Source: Celoporthe dispersa
Lineage: Eukaryota; Ascomycota; Sordariomycetes; Diaporthales; Cryphonectriaceae
Assembly: GCA_016584495.1 (NCBI GenBank)
Contig: WAID01000007.1
Location: 3,892,001-3,956,000, forward strand
Direction of reading: 5' to 3'
DNA: 64,000 nt
Shown here one piece after another: positions 45,650-57,567 of the stretch (positions are counted from its first letter, which is position 1; each line of letters begins with the position of its first letter). Under the pieces are notes generated by a model, which was not told the origin of the DNA, made no database searches, and worked only from the letters and a program-made list of their open reading frames with translations. The translations under genes were made by a program, and so were the position numbers.

Positions 45650-47611
45650 TCATACTACCACCAGATGACACCTCTCTTGCATGAGTGTTGCGATGCCACA
45701 TCCTGACGGACGCTGGTGGTGCAATCTGCTGGTATTATCATAACGTGTAGTAGTGATCATGTGTGTATATGCCTTTCCTGGAGCCGCCGCCGCCGCCGCT
45801 GCTGCTGCTCTTCCCCTCAGGCATCCAGCTTCTTCGCCGTCCCAATAACCGGCGCTGGAGCTAAACTCCCTCCGGCTCCCAGCGCCGCAGCACTGCCACC
45901 ACCAGCACCCGTCCTCGGGGCCGGTGGCGCCGCCAGAGACTCTCCGGTAGAAGCCCTGCGCAATCTTGACAGCCGGCTCGTCGATCCACCTCGTCACCAT
46001 CTCGGCGCACCAGAACGTGACGGGGAGGAGGATCAGCTGCGGCAGCAGGAATGAGATCTCGAGCCCCAGGATGCCCGTCCTGGGCAGCGGGAAGCGGTTC
46101 ACCCACCAGGGGGTGTTTGCCAGGTGGGCCTGGGGGTCTGGGCCATCCCACCCGGCGGCGACGTAGATCCTGTCGCCCAGGATCCAGAGCACAGGGCCGT
46201 GGACCAGGTAGAGCGCGTAGGAGACGCGCCCGAGATACTGGCAGAAGCGGGTCTCGAAGAAGCGGCGGAGCCAGGGCAGCCAGGGCGCCGCTGCCACCAG
46301 GAAGGTCGCCGCGAAGAAGAGGTAGAACCACTTGTAGTCGAACACGGCCTGGGGCTTGAGGAAGGAGAGGTAGTACCAGCCTCGGTTCTGGCGGAGTAGG
46401 GCGGCGTCGGTCGTTAGCGACGGGATGCCGCCGAGATAGATTGCGATGGCGAGGAGGTGGTAGTAGATGAACTTTTGTACGGCTCCAGGGACGTGAGGAC
46501 GCGCGGGAGCTGGTTCTTGGCGGAGAGGAGGTCGAGGTCGGCGAGGAACATGCCCATGACGAAGAGGGCGCAGTACCACCCGTCGCAGATGTACATAAAG
46601 TAATACATGAGCCCGGCCGAACACCACAGCCTGGCCCGCGTGGTCAGGCCCGAGAAGGCCAGCAGCACCGTGTAGATGACGATGGACCCTTTCATCTCGA
46701 CGGGTATGCTCCACAGGTGGAAGTTGTAGGTGAACCAGGGCTCGCCGCCCGAGTTGAAGACGAAGCTGAAGTTCTTGAGCTCCGCGTACCACGCCCACAC
46801 CTCGTCGCGCATGTTGCCCTGCTTCCTGGCCCCGTGGATCCAGAGGCCGCCGAACGAGTGCCAGGTGAGCATGTAGAGAAACGTCGTGGCGATGAGCGGG
46901 ATGTACAGGCGCATCCACCGCCGGAAGAGCTGCGAGGCGAGGTTGTCGGCGAGCTTGGACTGCTCGCCCGCCTGGATGAGGCTCAGGGGTTTTGTCGACA
47001 GCACGTAGCCCGAGATGATAAAGAAGGTCGCCACCGCGAAGTGGCCGCCGTTGAACAGGATCCTGATGCCGTGGAAGTTGGTGAAGCGGAACTGGCCCTC
47101 AAAGCCCCACGCGTTCTCGATGATGCGGCCCTCCTGCTGGTTATGTGCCCAGAGCTCGTGATGCTGTATGTACACGAGAAACGCGGCAAAGCCTCGCAGC
47201 CCGTCCAGGTAGGCCGTCGGCCGTAGTGGCGGCTGTGGTGCGCTGGGCTTGGACTTTGGCCAGACTGTCGACCGCAGCCGCCTGAAGGCCCAGCCGGCCC
47301 TGGGGGACTGCAGCAGCCTCGGCGAGGCCAGCTTCAGGTCCATCAGCCTGGGAGCCTTCCAGGTCTGCTTCTCGTCCCAGTCCAGGCTCGAGACGTCGTC
47401 CCACTCCTTGCCATCCAGGATACCCAACCCGTGGTGTTTTGTCGTCGCCATCCTCTCGTCCAGGCTGCCCCTTGTCGATGACGGGAAACTCGAGGCGGGT
47501 GACTGCGCCAGCTGGCCAAACCCCAGATCTGAGGTCTGGATCGAAATCGGGAGAGGCGGTGGGTCTCTCCCAGTCCGTCTTGTTGATAGATTCTCAAGAA
47601 ACGATTTCATG
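45650..47611 (-). CDS. Acyltransferase-3 family membrane protein
   Basis: Intronless, beginning at the ATG at 47611; an in-frame GTG 9 nt upstream is not a credible start. Acyltransferase-3 (PF01757, OafA/YrhL-like) proteins have about ten membrane helices and transfer acyl groups to sugars, lipids or secondary metabolites. A disordered N-terminus of about 130 residues precedes PTAYLDGLRGFAAFLVYIQHHELW, the usual start of the domain. Later segments are GGHFAVATFFIISGYVLS, WSIPVEMKGSIVIYTVLL and YLGRVSYALYLVHGPVLWIL, all typical. The frame changes near 46470 at a run of four A on the coding strand, after LTSLEPYK; one extra base there joins it to KFIYYHLLAIAIYLGG. The extreme C-terminus is uncertain. 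The open frame continues to 45650 with a poly-Ala stretch; another frame would stop near 45815. Substrate unknown. Confidence 0.82.
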
Positions 47612-47868
47612 GACGCCACAGTACGCAGAACATCAGAAGGGGCCGCTCAGTCTTGGACCAGCTTGATCTAGCGGGAGGGTGTATTCGCTTGGCGGCCAAC
47701 AGCCGTGGCCTTGACCTTTTTTTTTTTAAAAAAAATTCCGTCCTCGCAGACCAGACCAGGTTACCAGCTTCGTTCTTTTTTTCTCCCCTTCTTTTCTTTC
47801 TTTCTTTCTTTCCTTTTTTCCTTCGTCTCGGAGCTGTGAGCTTGTCTGTCGGTAAAATTGTGCCGTCC

Positions 47869-47891
47869 GTGTGTGTGTGTGTGTGTGTGTG
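47869..47891. repeat. (GT)n microsatellite
   Basis: About eleven GT units upstream of the acyltransferase gene. Confidence 0.9.
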
Positions 47892-49685
47892 CTTGGATGT
47901 TTAGTGCTCCTTCGATCGTCCGTTGGCTCCAGGCTATTCGGTCGTCACGCGCGCAGCTTGAACAGAATATGCTGGATCTCGAGAAGGAGTCAGAGTTCGG
48001 CCTCCATCCACTTTCACAAGCCAGAACTCCCTCCTTGGGATCACCACGGTATAAAGCAGATCTCACCTCAGCGCCGAGGCTGAACGTGGTGTGGGATCAA
48101 AGCATGCGGGGAGTTCTGCGGGGAACCCTGTTCGTAACAGGGAAGAGAGGAGGGGCCCAGAGACAGAAAGAGAAAAAAAGTGACAGTTCAGGTGAGAATT
48201 CAAATAGCGCAGGTAAAAGTCCCCTTTCGTAATTGTGTGCCGCTGATCAGCGTTGGTGCGGTGAGTGAGCGAGTGACACACGAGGCCTGGTGAGGCTAGA
48301 ACCTGCACGATGCCGAACGAGGTTCTCGTGTACTAAGGGAGGTCGTAGGGGAACAGGAGAATAAGGTTTCGAGACCAAAACGGCTATCCGTCTGAACGCT
48401 AACGGGTAGAGCGGTTCGAGGAGCGTGCCAGTCCCCCTCGCATGGGTCGGTAGCTCAGGGCGCTCCCTTGCAGAAGCCAAGCAGACTGAAGATCAAAGGG
48501 TGTGATGACGTTAAGGGAGAACTCTGTCCTCAGCTCGTCGGCCCGTCTGCAGGAGGTTGTGGCAAACGGGGAGGTGCAAGATAGAGGGCGACGCACAGCC
48601 GCATGAGATTGCAGCCGTGTTATCGAAGGACTGTAATCTCTGCCATGATTGTGTAATACACTGCCACAGTACTATAGGCTGTCCGTCCGTGTGCGTGTCT
48701 GTATACTGTAGGGACGAAGGAGATAGGAGTAAAAAACAGTGGGTAGATAGGGAGTTCGGCCTTGGACTTTGCATGGATAACGACTGGCGCATCATACCAG
48801 CTCGGGTTTCGGGAACAGGTTTTTTTCTTCTTCTTCTTCTCCTCTCTTTTTCCATCGCTGCAGAAAAGGGAAGGTCAGAAGTCAGATTGCGACGCAATGC
48901 AGGCCAGAGGCCGCCAGCCGCCGAGTCCCGTCACACGACAGCGGGAGGAGGCCCTTGAGAGCGGAACCCACTACAGCGCATTCTTCCTCATGGTGGTTTT
49001 GGCAAGCTCGACGAGACTCACACTCACATGCACGAATTGTTACCAATACCGCGGCTCTGGATGGCGGCTTGCATGGCTCTTGCCGAACAAGAACACGCGA
49101 TTGGGCCGGCTTCCCCAGATTTCCCCAGACGCTGCTTAGCTCGCGCGAGCTTCTCTTTGCCACGGCCTCTGGGCTCCAACGTTCTTGCTAGCGCTCCGAG
49201 ATTTGGCTCTCTTGGTGGCCGTCAGACCATAGTCACTGGACCTGACTACCCAGCGACCAGGGCCGTACAACAGGTAGGATAGGACCCGGCGGAGCAGCCA
49301 TGGGTCAGCAGAGCCAAGCCAATCAGGACGCGCAGGGCGTCCCGATCGAGGGTGATCGCTCATGGCACACCCTCCTTGTGGATACGTGCCCGGCACTAGA
49401 CGACGCCGTGCCGACCGGGGCCCGGTTCCCACCCTGGCCCTTGGAGATGAGGTGGATGCCCTGTCCTGCTTGATGATGGAATATCCCACCTGCAGCTCCT
49501 GCAGCTGCACTGGCACAATAGTCCCGTTCCGCGGACATCGCCAGGCCCAGGCTGTGGGCAGGAGAACAGAGTGTGCTACGTACCATCGTGTGGCGGGGTT
49601 GCCATTCGTGATCGGCGGACTTACGCCTCCGGGTCTGCATGTGCTCGGATAGCGACCACACACAGGACGCGCAAGACCGGTAGAG

Positions 49686-49713
49686 GGAGTGAGTGAGTGA
49701 GTGAGTGAGTGAG
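49686..49713. repeat. (GAGT)n microsatellite
   Basis: Six to seven GAGT units in intergenic DNA. Confidence 0.85.
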
Positions 49714-50684
49714 AGCGCCTGTCGCGCGGCCAGGGAAAGACTGGCTGTGCGCAGAGAGTCAACTCGGAAGCCATGACAGCACAGGTCTCCTCCCGATGCG
49801 CGCCACGGCACACTGCCCCTCCCCCTCCCACCCCCCCTCTCCAGGCTGGGGACAGAACCTGGCAGAACTACCAATATTGAGGTACCAAGTCACCTCCCGG
49901 TCCGCCCCTCACAGTAAGGCGGAGCAAGGGAACACCTGCCCATCAGGATGGGTGCAGCGAGCTGCTCGTGCAAAAAGATCGCCCAATGTCGACCAGATAC
50001 CCTGGGCTTTCCCCGCCCGGCCGTGAGCATGTGCCGCCCTGGCAAATCAAGGACTGAGGGCCATGCCTCCTCGGTGAGTGAGATGTCTCAAGATTGAGAA
50101 CAAGAGGGTGTATATGCCCAGCCCTCCAGGAGTTGCTGCAGGCCGCGAGGCACGTCTCTATTCGCCCACCTGGTATTGGTCGGCTCGACAGGCTCACAGT
50201 AATACGTCAGGGCCGCTCCGGAGGGGGGCTTGCGTGCTGCTGGGGTTGTACTGCATTGCGTAGCATTTGTCCCATGTGGCTGCGTATCTCTACCTGGCCG
50301 GAGTCAGGGACGAGACGCCGCACCTTGCATACTCATCAGCTGCGAAGAGCCTTGCCTATTGAGGAAGGCTGCCGGCGTGATATGGCGAACCTGGGGTAGC
50401 ACACAGGCCGAAATGAAGTGGTCCTCCCGAGTGTTGGTAAGGTACCTATGATGTTAGATGCATCAACGCCTCCCCCACCTCAGATCCCTGTCCCAATTCT
50501 TCCGTCGCATTGTATCTTTTGTAGCTGGAATATCCCATGCTCTCTCGTCCTGTCTTGTGTTTCGTTCCACCACCTCAGATCTTGGTCCTCATATAACCTG
50601 TTCTCGCGATTAGCACAATCCTGCTCCGTGGCAAGCCCCAATCCCACCAACCAAGAGGAGAGTGACAACATACCAACAGACGAC

Positions 50685-52298
50685 ATGGACGAAGAGAAGG
50701 GCCAGCTCAGCACACATTCATCTCCTATTCACGAGCCGTCGTTTAGGCATACCTTCAGCATGCACTCGCCTGCGTCGTCCTCGTCCTCGCCGCGGTCCTC
50801 GGTGGGGACGTGGTCGCCAGCCACCCCAAACTTCTCTCACAAATTCAGAAATCGTGTGCCAACACAGATGCGAAGGTGTATACCCATATACCTGGCCTGT
50901 GTCTCCCTGATCCTGCTCGTCCTCAATGCCGACCTCCTCACCGTGGCAGTTCCCAAGAGTGGCAGCACGGTCTTCAAGCGTGGAGGCGGTCAGAATAAGG
51001 GCGGCTTCGCATCTGTGCCCGGAGTGCCAATGGCACAAGGCTTCCCAAAGAAGGTGTGGCAGACGTGGAAGATCGATCCCCTGCAGTTTGAGGAGCGAGA
51101 CAGCACCACGGCGAGGACATGGCTCCAGAAGAACCCAGACTACCGCTACGAAGTCCTCACAGACACCAATGACATGGGATATGTGGAGCTGCACTTCGGC
51201 CCAGGCGGCATCAACCGCCCCGACATTGTCGAGATGTACAGGAGCATCACCGCCACCATCATCAAGGCAGATCTCTTGCGGTATATGGTCATGTACGCCG
51301 AGGGTGGTGTATACGCAGACATTGATGTCGAGGCGCTCAAGCCTATCTCTAGATTTATCCCGGATCACCGGTACGACGAGGGCGACATCGACATGGTGAT
51401 TGGCGTGGAGATCGACCAGCCCGGCTTCCGAGACCACCCCATCTTGGGCAGGAAGTCGCAGTCGTTCTGCCAGTGGACGTTTATGGCGCGGCCAAGGCTG
51501 CCGGTGATGCTGCGGCTGATCGAGAACATCATGGGCTGGCTCGACGGCCTCGCAAGGGAGCAGAATGTCCCCATCTCGGAGGTGGAGTTGGACTTTGACC
51601 AGGTCATCTCGGGCACCGGACCCTCCGCCTTTACCGAGGCGATCATCGAGCAGATGAACCTCGACCGTCCAAAGGGCACTGCCGAGATCACGTGGGATCG
51701 GTTCCACGAGCTGGACGAGTCGAAGATCGTGTCGCGTGTCCTAGTCCTGGACGTCGAGGCCTTCGCGGCCGGACAGGGCCACAGCGACAGCGGTAACCAC
51801 AACGCCCGAGGCGCCTTGGTCAAACACCACTACCACGCCAGCAACTGGCCGAGTCGGCACCCACGCTTTAACCACCCAGCATATGGCTCAGTCGAACAGT
51901 GTAACTGGGATCCCGACTGCGTGGCGAGGTGGGATGCAGACACGGCCGCGTTCGCACTCCTGAACGAGGAGGAACAGAGGAACCTGATTGACCTCATCCA
52001 GAAAGAACAACAGGAACTGCTGGAGAGACAAGAGGCCTTCCTCAAGGCATTGGCACAGCAACAAGTACAACAGCCCCTCCTCCCCCAGCAGCCGGCATTG
52101 GCGCAAGAACCACAGGCGCCCGTCGAAATCGAGAGGCACCACGAGGCCGAGAGGCGCCCCGAAGAGGTTGGGCAGCACCCCGATGCGGAGAGACACTCCG
52201 AAGTCGAGAGGCCTGATGTCGAGAGGGCGGAGGTCGAGAGGACCGAGATCGAGAGGCCCGGAGTGGCTGCGGAGGGCCGACCGGAGGGACCTGAATGA
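50685..52298 (+). CDS. Och1-like alpha-1,6-mannosyltransferase (GT32)
   Basis: Intronless, 537 residues from the ATG at 50685. The open frame extends further upstream but without family similarity, so that part is taken as leader. It is a type II Golgi membrane protein: cytosolic N-terminus, one helix at about 66-82, then a lumenal GT32 domain that would add mannose to N-glycan cores or related acceptors. The domain opens with FPKKVWQTWK (about 120-129), has KADLLRYMVMYAEGGVYADID with the metal-binding DxD at 212-214, and a later SGTGPSAFTEAI segment. The C-terminal about 100 residues are unusual for the family: a Gln-rich coil (QEELLERQEAF to QQQVQQ), then acidic/basic repeats of the form xVERxEVERxEIERP. 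These may be a coiled or disordered tail. Confidence 0.87.
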   Translation: MDEEKGQLSTHSSPIHEPSFRHTFSMHSPASSSSSPRSSVGTWSPATPNFSHKFRNRVPTQMRRCIPIYLACVSLILLVLNADLLTVAVPKSGSTVFKRGGGQNKGGFASVPGVPMAQGFPKKVWQTWKIDPLQFEERDSTTARTWLQKNPDYRYEVLTDTNDMGYVELHFGPGGINRPDIVEMYRSITATIIKADLLRYMVMYAEGGVYADIDVEALKPISRFIPDHRYDEGDIDMVIGVEIDQPGFRDHPILGRKSQSFCQWTFMARPRLPVMLRLIENIMGWLDGLAREQNVPISEVELDFDQVISGTGPSAFTEAIIEQMNLDRPKGTAEITWDRFHELDESKIVSRVLVLDVEAFAAGQGHSDSGNHNARGALVKHHYHASNWPSRHPRFNHPAYGSVEQCNWDPDCVARWDADTAAFALLNEEEQRNLIDLIQKEQQELLERQEAFLKALAQQQVQQPLLPQQPALAQEPQAPVEIERHHEAERRPEEVGQHPDAERHSEVERPDVERAEVERTEIERPGVAAEGRPEGPE

Positions 52299-53344
52299 TA
52301 GTCACGCCGTTTTCCTTTGTCGCGCGCCAATAGCATGAAACATGTCGGGGCATTCTGGATGGGGTGTTTTTGGCGTTTTCAAGACGAGTAATCCTAAGAC
52401 TTCCAGAGAGCTCATCGTCCGCGACGATGACAAGCAAAAAGAGTTATGTTGATGACAAGAAGCTGGTCATTCTCTCCTCGACGATGCGATGGGATGTCGT
52501 TGATTCAAGCTTCCGAGATGCCGTGATCCTCCGCCGCTCGCCTGGCCGGATCCTGGAACCAACAAGCATGAACCACCTGGTCCCACAGCGTTGGTTTGAT
52601 CCTATTCCGAAGCGATCTGAGGCTGTGGATGCTGGGATGGCACGGTCGGCGCTTGTATGTTGGGCGGATGATGTGCGTCGACAAGGGCTGCTACACCGTC
52701 CGAGAGGATTGCGGCACAGCAGCAAACATGTGTTTGATCCTAGGGGGGAGACGGGCAGGCGCATCGTTGGAGCCTGGACCAACCGTCTCGACCTGTGGTT
52801 GACTTGGGTCGAAGTCTGGTCTGATGCGATACCATCAAGATCAGAAGAGCAGCAGGATTGCGTTGGTGGTCGAGACGCGTCGGGCGTCACGGTGTCGTGG
52901 CTGCCAGCGAGCAGGCGTTGGCGGTCAAACTGGGCGAGGATGACGCCCCATATATACAGCGCACATACATGACATACCCTTCGAGAATACAAAGATTTGT
53001 TGAACACCAGTTGTGGTTCGAGGTCGATGGTTTGCGAGGTACAATTAGTAGAAGCAGAGGAGGAGCTGTCGATATCTGTAGACAGAAGACGGGGAAGGCG
53101 GTGGCTGACGAGGGAGGCTAGAGAGCAGAGCACTGACGTCAGGTACTTGGAGCATCTCGGGGTTAGTGTCACACCACGACACCACGTTACTAAGTACTTG
53201 AGTACTTGGTTGGCACCGAAAGAATCTGTCTCCTTCAGCTACTGAATCGGTCTATTTGGTAGGGCAGCGACCCAGTCATCACCCCTCGAGAGCCAATTCG
53301 CAGTAATAGCTCAGCACCTCAGCCTGCTGCGTCCGTCCCCGCGT
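52299..53344. other. Intergenic region
   Basis: Long overlapping open frames exist on both strands (52364-52972 plus, 52444-53172 minus), but neither shows a domain, signal or splice pattern, so no gene is called. Contains an AAGTACTT-type palindrome at about 53188-53209. Confidence 0.45.
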
Positions 53345-54118
53345 CTAGTCTCGCTCGTCCCGGTCCTGGAACAGATCAGGCTCGAAAGTGCCCCCTTTGG
53401 CCAGATGCAGCGACATAGCTCGGGACCAGTACATAGAGGGAGGAGATGTAGGCGGATCGTTGGAACAAGACGCCTCAGCCTGACTGCCCGCGATCTCGCC
53501 GCCTCCGGGCTCAGCATGAGCTCGAGCCTTACCCTTCGCGCCGTCCCCGTGATGAACGCTTTCTCGTCGACTACATTGTCCTTGAGCATCTGCACAGCAC
53601 CATCCCAGAAATCCTCTGCCCTTGCCTTGAGGCGCTCGACTTCCGCGTCCGTCGCGGCGGCTGATCGCTCGCACACATACTCGTGCAGCTTCCAGTCCCA
53701 CACCTGACAGTACTTGCCGCAGTAGCGAGCACGCAAGCAGCGCAAGCAGACCAGGTACTTCTTGGGCTCCTTTCCGCAGTTCGCGCACTTGTTGATGTCG
53801 TTGAGGTGCCGAAGACGGTCGTGCATTTGTTGCGAGATCGTGTTGAAGGGGTTGGTCTCTCCGGAGGAGCTCAAAGGCTCAGGTGTGCGAAGGCGTGCGG
53901 GGTGATACCTGGGCGCCACCTCAAAACCAGCGTCGTTGTGCGGATTGTTCTTGCCAAGGCAGACAGCTGTATTCATTGAGGTTGAACTGGTCGGTAGGCC
54001 TCCATCTTCAAACTCATCATTTGTTGCATCGACAGCCCGGCTTGAGGAGGTGGTTTTTGTTTTCACAGGCTGCTCTGCCTCCCTATGCTTGTCTCTGCGG
54101 GTAGAATTGTCTGTGTGA
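53345..54118 (-). CDS. MYND zinc-finger protein, N-terminus unresolved
   Basis: The central part has a clear MYND finger, a protein-protein interaction module that binds two zinc ions: CANCGKEPKKYLVCLRCLRARYC followed by GKYCQVWDWKLHEYVC (given only as pattern CxxC, CxxC, YCxxxCQ, HxxxC). A helical region follows it (ERLKARAEDFWDGAVQMLKD). The start is not resolved. The codon that opens the long frame near 54066 is GTG, and the reading continues upstream to a likely acceptor (CACACAG) near 54118. A possible first exon beginning MDTRSTTRSARRSRR lies at about 54418-54350. The C-terminus changes frame near 53490, where one missing base in a G run would lead to SMYWSRAMSLHLAKGG and a stop at 53345-53347. 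Role unknown, probably regulatory. Confidence 0.68.
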
Positions 54119-54756
54119 GTGAGTGAGTGTGTTAGCGCTCTACATCGAGATGGACTCTTTTCCCACCCTCAAGGCGCTCTTGGTTTCATGAGATGATTGT
54201 CGTCTTGGGGAGTCTCTTTGGGTAGCTCTTCAAGCTGACTGCCAGCCCTAGGTGTCAAAGCCTGACTAGGTCTATCAAGTTGATGCACTGCCGAAATGTT
54301 TTATCTCAGGTACTTATATCTTGGGAACCTACTGCCTGTGGTACTGACCTCTTCAGGTGGCTGATTAGCCACTCTTCTGCTCCGTCTGGCGCTTCGTGTT
54401 GTTGAACGTGTATCCATTGTGATGCCTTAATGCTTGTGCTTTGAGTTGTCAGAGCTACTCTGACATGGATGGTTAAAAAAAATTACAGAAGAAAAAGAAG
54501 ATAGGTCTAGATATTCTGTAGCAAGTTGATATAAGGTAGGGGGACAGGAAGGTCTAAGCTGTTGTTTACTGTGATCAAATAATTAATTCATAGATGCCAA
54601 GTGAATGATCAAATTGTATAGCTTGTCACTGTCAAAGGCTGTGAATTCATTATAAGGTGAAATCGTATTGTGCAGAGCGTCATACAGCTTACTTGGTTGA
54701 AGTAACAGAACCATATCCTACCTATATTCATTCAGTATTTATGGACACAATCATTC
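54119..54756. other. Upstream region of the MYND gene
   Basis: Apart from the possible first exon of the MYND gene (about 54350-54418, minus strand), nothing recognised; AT-rich from 54440. Confidence 0.45.
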
Positions 54757-57095
54757 CTAGTGAGCATCCCCTAAGATGATGGAAGCAGCCTTTTGAGCCA
54801 CAGAATACAGGTACGCCATAGGGTGTGAAGTTAGTTCAAGTGGGAAAATTCCAGCATCGACCACTCGAAGGCCCTGTGTCCCATACACTCTTTCAGACAC
54901 AATACAAATGTCAGTTTATTATACTCAAGTGAAGTCCAGTATCCCATACATCCAAATAACAAAAGGGTGCATATGCAAGCTTGGGTGGCTAAGAAGGCAA
55001 CTCACCGCAGCTCAGGATCAACCACGCCACCAAGTTCCAGGGGCAGCATCGCAGTGCTACCAACCCAGTGGCTCGCCCCGTAGCTGGTCGACCTATACCA
55101 GGCCAGATACTCTGCATCCGTGCTGTTAGGCCCTAGCGCGGGGTCATAGTAGGCGTCCGCAACGATTGCTGCCCACGGCGCAGAGGGAGAACAGGGCACC
55201 AGCGCGCCTGCTGATGGTCACGGCAACCTGTTGGTCGAACTCGTCCGTGAGGAATCTCGGGATGATGATCTGGTCCTGAAAGGGATCTGAGGAGTTGATG
55301 TGGACGTGGCCGCGGGACAAGGGTATCAGTGGCCAGAAGACGGCTTCGAGGACTGTTGGGTAGGACTCGCCGCCGACCTCGGCGACAGGGACTGGGAACA
55401 TCGTTAACATTTCATTATAGCTTGACCCTGGGACCACAAATAGTAGCCTACAGTTGTGATTAGCGATCAGATCGACCGTAGCGTTGAGGATTGTCATGGC
55501 CCCGAGAGTGTTGACGGCGGCCCCAGCAGACACCAGAGCCTCAGCGCGAGACTCGAGGCTTCCTGGTGCTGTAAGCTGAGCAAGAATAGATTGAAAATCT
55601 GCCCAATACGGTGATAGTTAGCAGACGGTGGTCCTCGCGGCCTCCCGAGGCTGTTGTGTCGGCTGAGCTCAACAGGGTCTCACCGTATGGCCAGATCTGC
55701 TCGACATTGACCAGACTTATAATAGGCGCAAAGATGTTAATATCGTCAATAATGGCCGTATCATTTTGATATTCTTCTGCAACGAGCGCAGCCGCTCCCG
55801 TGCCTGGCTGGTCCACTAAATTGCACCCAACTCCTGGCAGATCAACAAGCGGCTCAACGCCCGCTGCTTGTAGAGTACTCGCATTCCCGACACCTGATCT
55901 CTCCAAGATAGAGGCGCTTGCGAGAGCGCCGGCGGATAGGATTACCTCCCGGGCGGCATGGACTGTGTGAAAACCTGGTTGACTTCCTGGTACACTGCTT
56001 CCAGGTTTGATGGCGAATACAACACCGGTGGCTGTTATGTTGGTAGTGAACAAGATCCTGTCAACTTTGTGGTTCGTCAAGACAGTGAGCTTCTCTCGCT
56101 GCTGACCAGGCGCCCAGAGGAGAGCATCTGCCGCAGATGACCTCAGGTTCTCGTCGGTTACGTTGTCGTACCAGATTGTCCAGGACGTGGATGCTGAGAC
56201 GGTGTGATCAGCGGAGCGGTTCGACAGGTCGTTGCTGATGACGAGGCCTGGGAATGCTAAAGGAAGGGGAGTCTTTGTACGTTGCGACGGCTTCCGGGAT
56301 CCTCATTGGAGTCTATCAAAACAAATTAGAGGTTTTTCGGCTCAGACTTTGGTATCGGCAGTGAAATGAAGGTATCAGCGGTAACGTACTGGGAACGAGA
56401 CGTTCACTGCACCATGGAAGCCATGCACATATGGATCCAGGCCTGCGCCTTGCTCTCGTTGGAGTTCATCCGGAGGATAGTTCCTTTCGATCGCGGTCAT
56501 GAACTGTTACCGTCATGTGGTCAGTCCGCATCCATGAATACCTTAAGTACTTATCCAGCTTGCGGACAACCAAGCATACCGGCTCAATACTTTCCCAATT
56601 CCACCCTGGATTCCCCAGTGCTTCCAGCTTGTCAACCTCCACAGCAGTTGGTCTGTTCCATACCATGCCGTTAACTAGGACACTCTGATCAGCATCACCA
56701 AGCGACATTCTCATCCCGCTCATTGCGAGCGAGCTTGTCATGGACCTACTCGACGTGCCCCCGCCAATACAGGCGCCAGAATCCACGGCTACAGACAGCT
56801 CAGTGCCGTTCTCATAATAAGCCGGATAAAGCCAGTCGCAATAAGGGTCATGCAGCACGCGGTCTGCGGCTACAGTCACCTCGGTGTTCCATCGCGGGTC
56901 CGGCCCAGCCTCAATGATGAGCGTCGAGTAGCCCTTGTCGCTCAGTTTTTTGGCAACGGTGATGCCTCCGAGTCCGGCGCCGATGACCACGTAGTCAAAG
57001 GTCTGGTTCGCCGCCACTGTCGTGTCGTTTGTGACGAGAGTGGCGCATACGAGGCTCGCGTAAACGACAGTGATGAGCCAGAGCTGGTGCAGCAT
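54757..57095 (-). CDS. Secreted GMC-family oxidoreductase with several introns and frame breaks
   Basis: A second GMC enzyme, unlike the intronless one at 29400. It starts at the ATG at 57095 with a signal peptide (MLHQLWLITVVYASLVCATLV), then the Rossmann motif VVIGAGLGGITVAKKLSDKGYS. It has a GMC signature region GACIGGGTSS joined, probably across an intron, to VLVNGMVWNRPTAVEVDKLEALGNPGWNW. The middle has REVILSAGALASASILERSGVGN (signature 2 region). The C-terminus has SYGASHWVGSTAM (catalytic His) and TSHPMAYLYSVAQKAASIIL (second His), stopping at 54757-54759. Introns are visible, for example from about 55682 to 55595 (joining IWPYD to FQSILAQL). The frame breaks at a G run at 56267-56270 and near 55200. 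I could not fix every exon, so only the outer limits are given. Active-site residues are present; it may be functional. Confidence 0.75.
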
Positions 57096-57567
57096 CTTGA
57101 TGTGCTCTGAGCCCCGCACAGGTCTCTTAGCATCCAAAATAAACGGCATTGAATAGAAGACTAAGTAAAAGATGTCTGATGGGCCTTCGACTCGTGGTTC
57201 CTGGACAGGATTATGGGCACAAGCGTCAAATGATAATGTTGACATTCTTATAGTTTTTCCTACCAAGGAATGGGTATAGTATCCTGTATTAAATTCATCA
57301 CCCGCCGGGGAACTTGCCTATGCAGTGAGGTATGATTCCATGAACGGCTCACCGGCTGCATGCAGTCCTCCTGTTTTGTATACTTAACAAACCCCGCTTT
57401 CTCATCTCCGGTGGCTGGCATGAGAAACCTAGACCTGGGCAATCCGGACTTGCCGTCAGCAGAAAGAATAGTTTGACATCTCTGTACCACTAATTCGGGA
57501 CCGTAGTAAATTTCCAGATATTTCCTCCTCTCGAGGTTATGTAAATTCGTATCGTACTATACACCAC
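57096..57567. other. Intergenic region
   Basis: Between the 5' end of the GMC gene and the 3' end of the permease gene; no gene seen. Confidence 0.5.

Larger units (their letters stand above)
47612..50684. other. 3-kb gene-free region with microsatellites
   Basis: No gene recognised. Contains a (GT)n repeat at 47869-47891, a (GAGT)n repeat at 49686-49713 and several homopolymer tracts (about 47718-47736). Confidence 0.5.

Noticed and set aside
48400..48470. tRNA or tRNA-derived element (GGTTCGAGG, TAGCTCAGGGCG)
   Set aside because: The A-box-like and B-box-like strings are in the wrong order and no cloverleaf with acceptor stem can be drawn.
52364..53172. Long overlapping open frames on both strands
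   Set aside because: Neither has a domain, signal peptide, helix pattern or credible splice sites, and the low-complexity Ser/Arg composition fits non-coding frames in GC-rich DNA.
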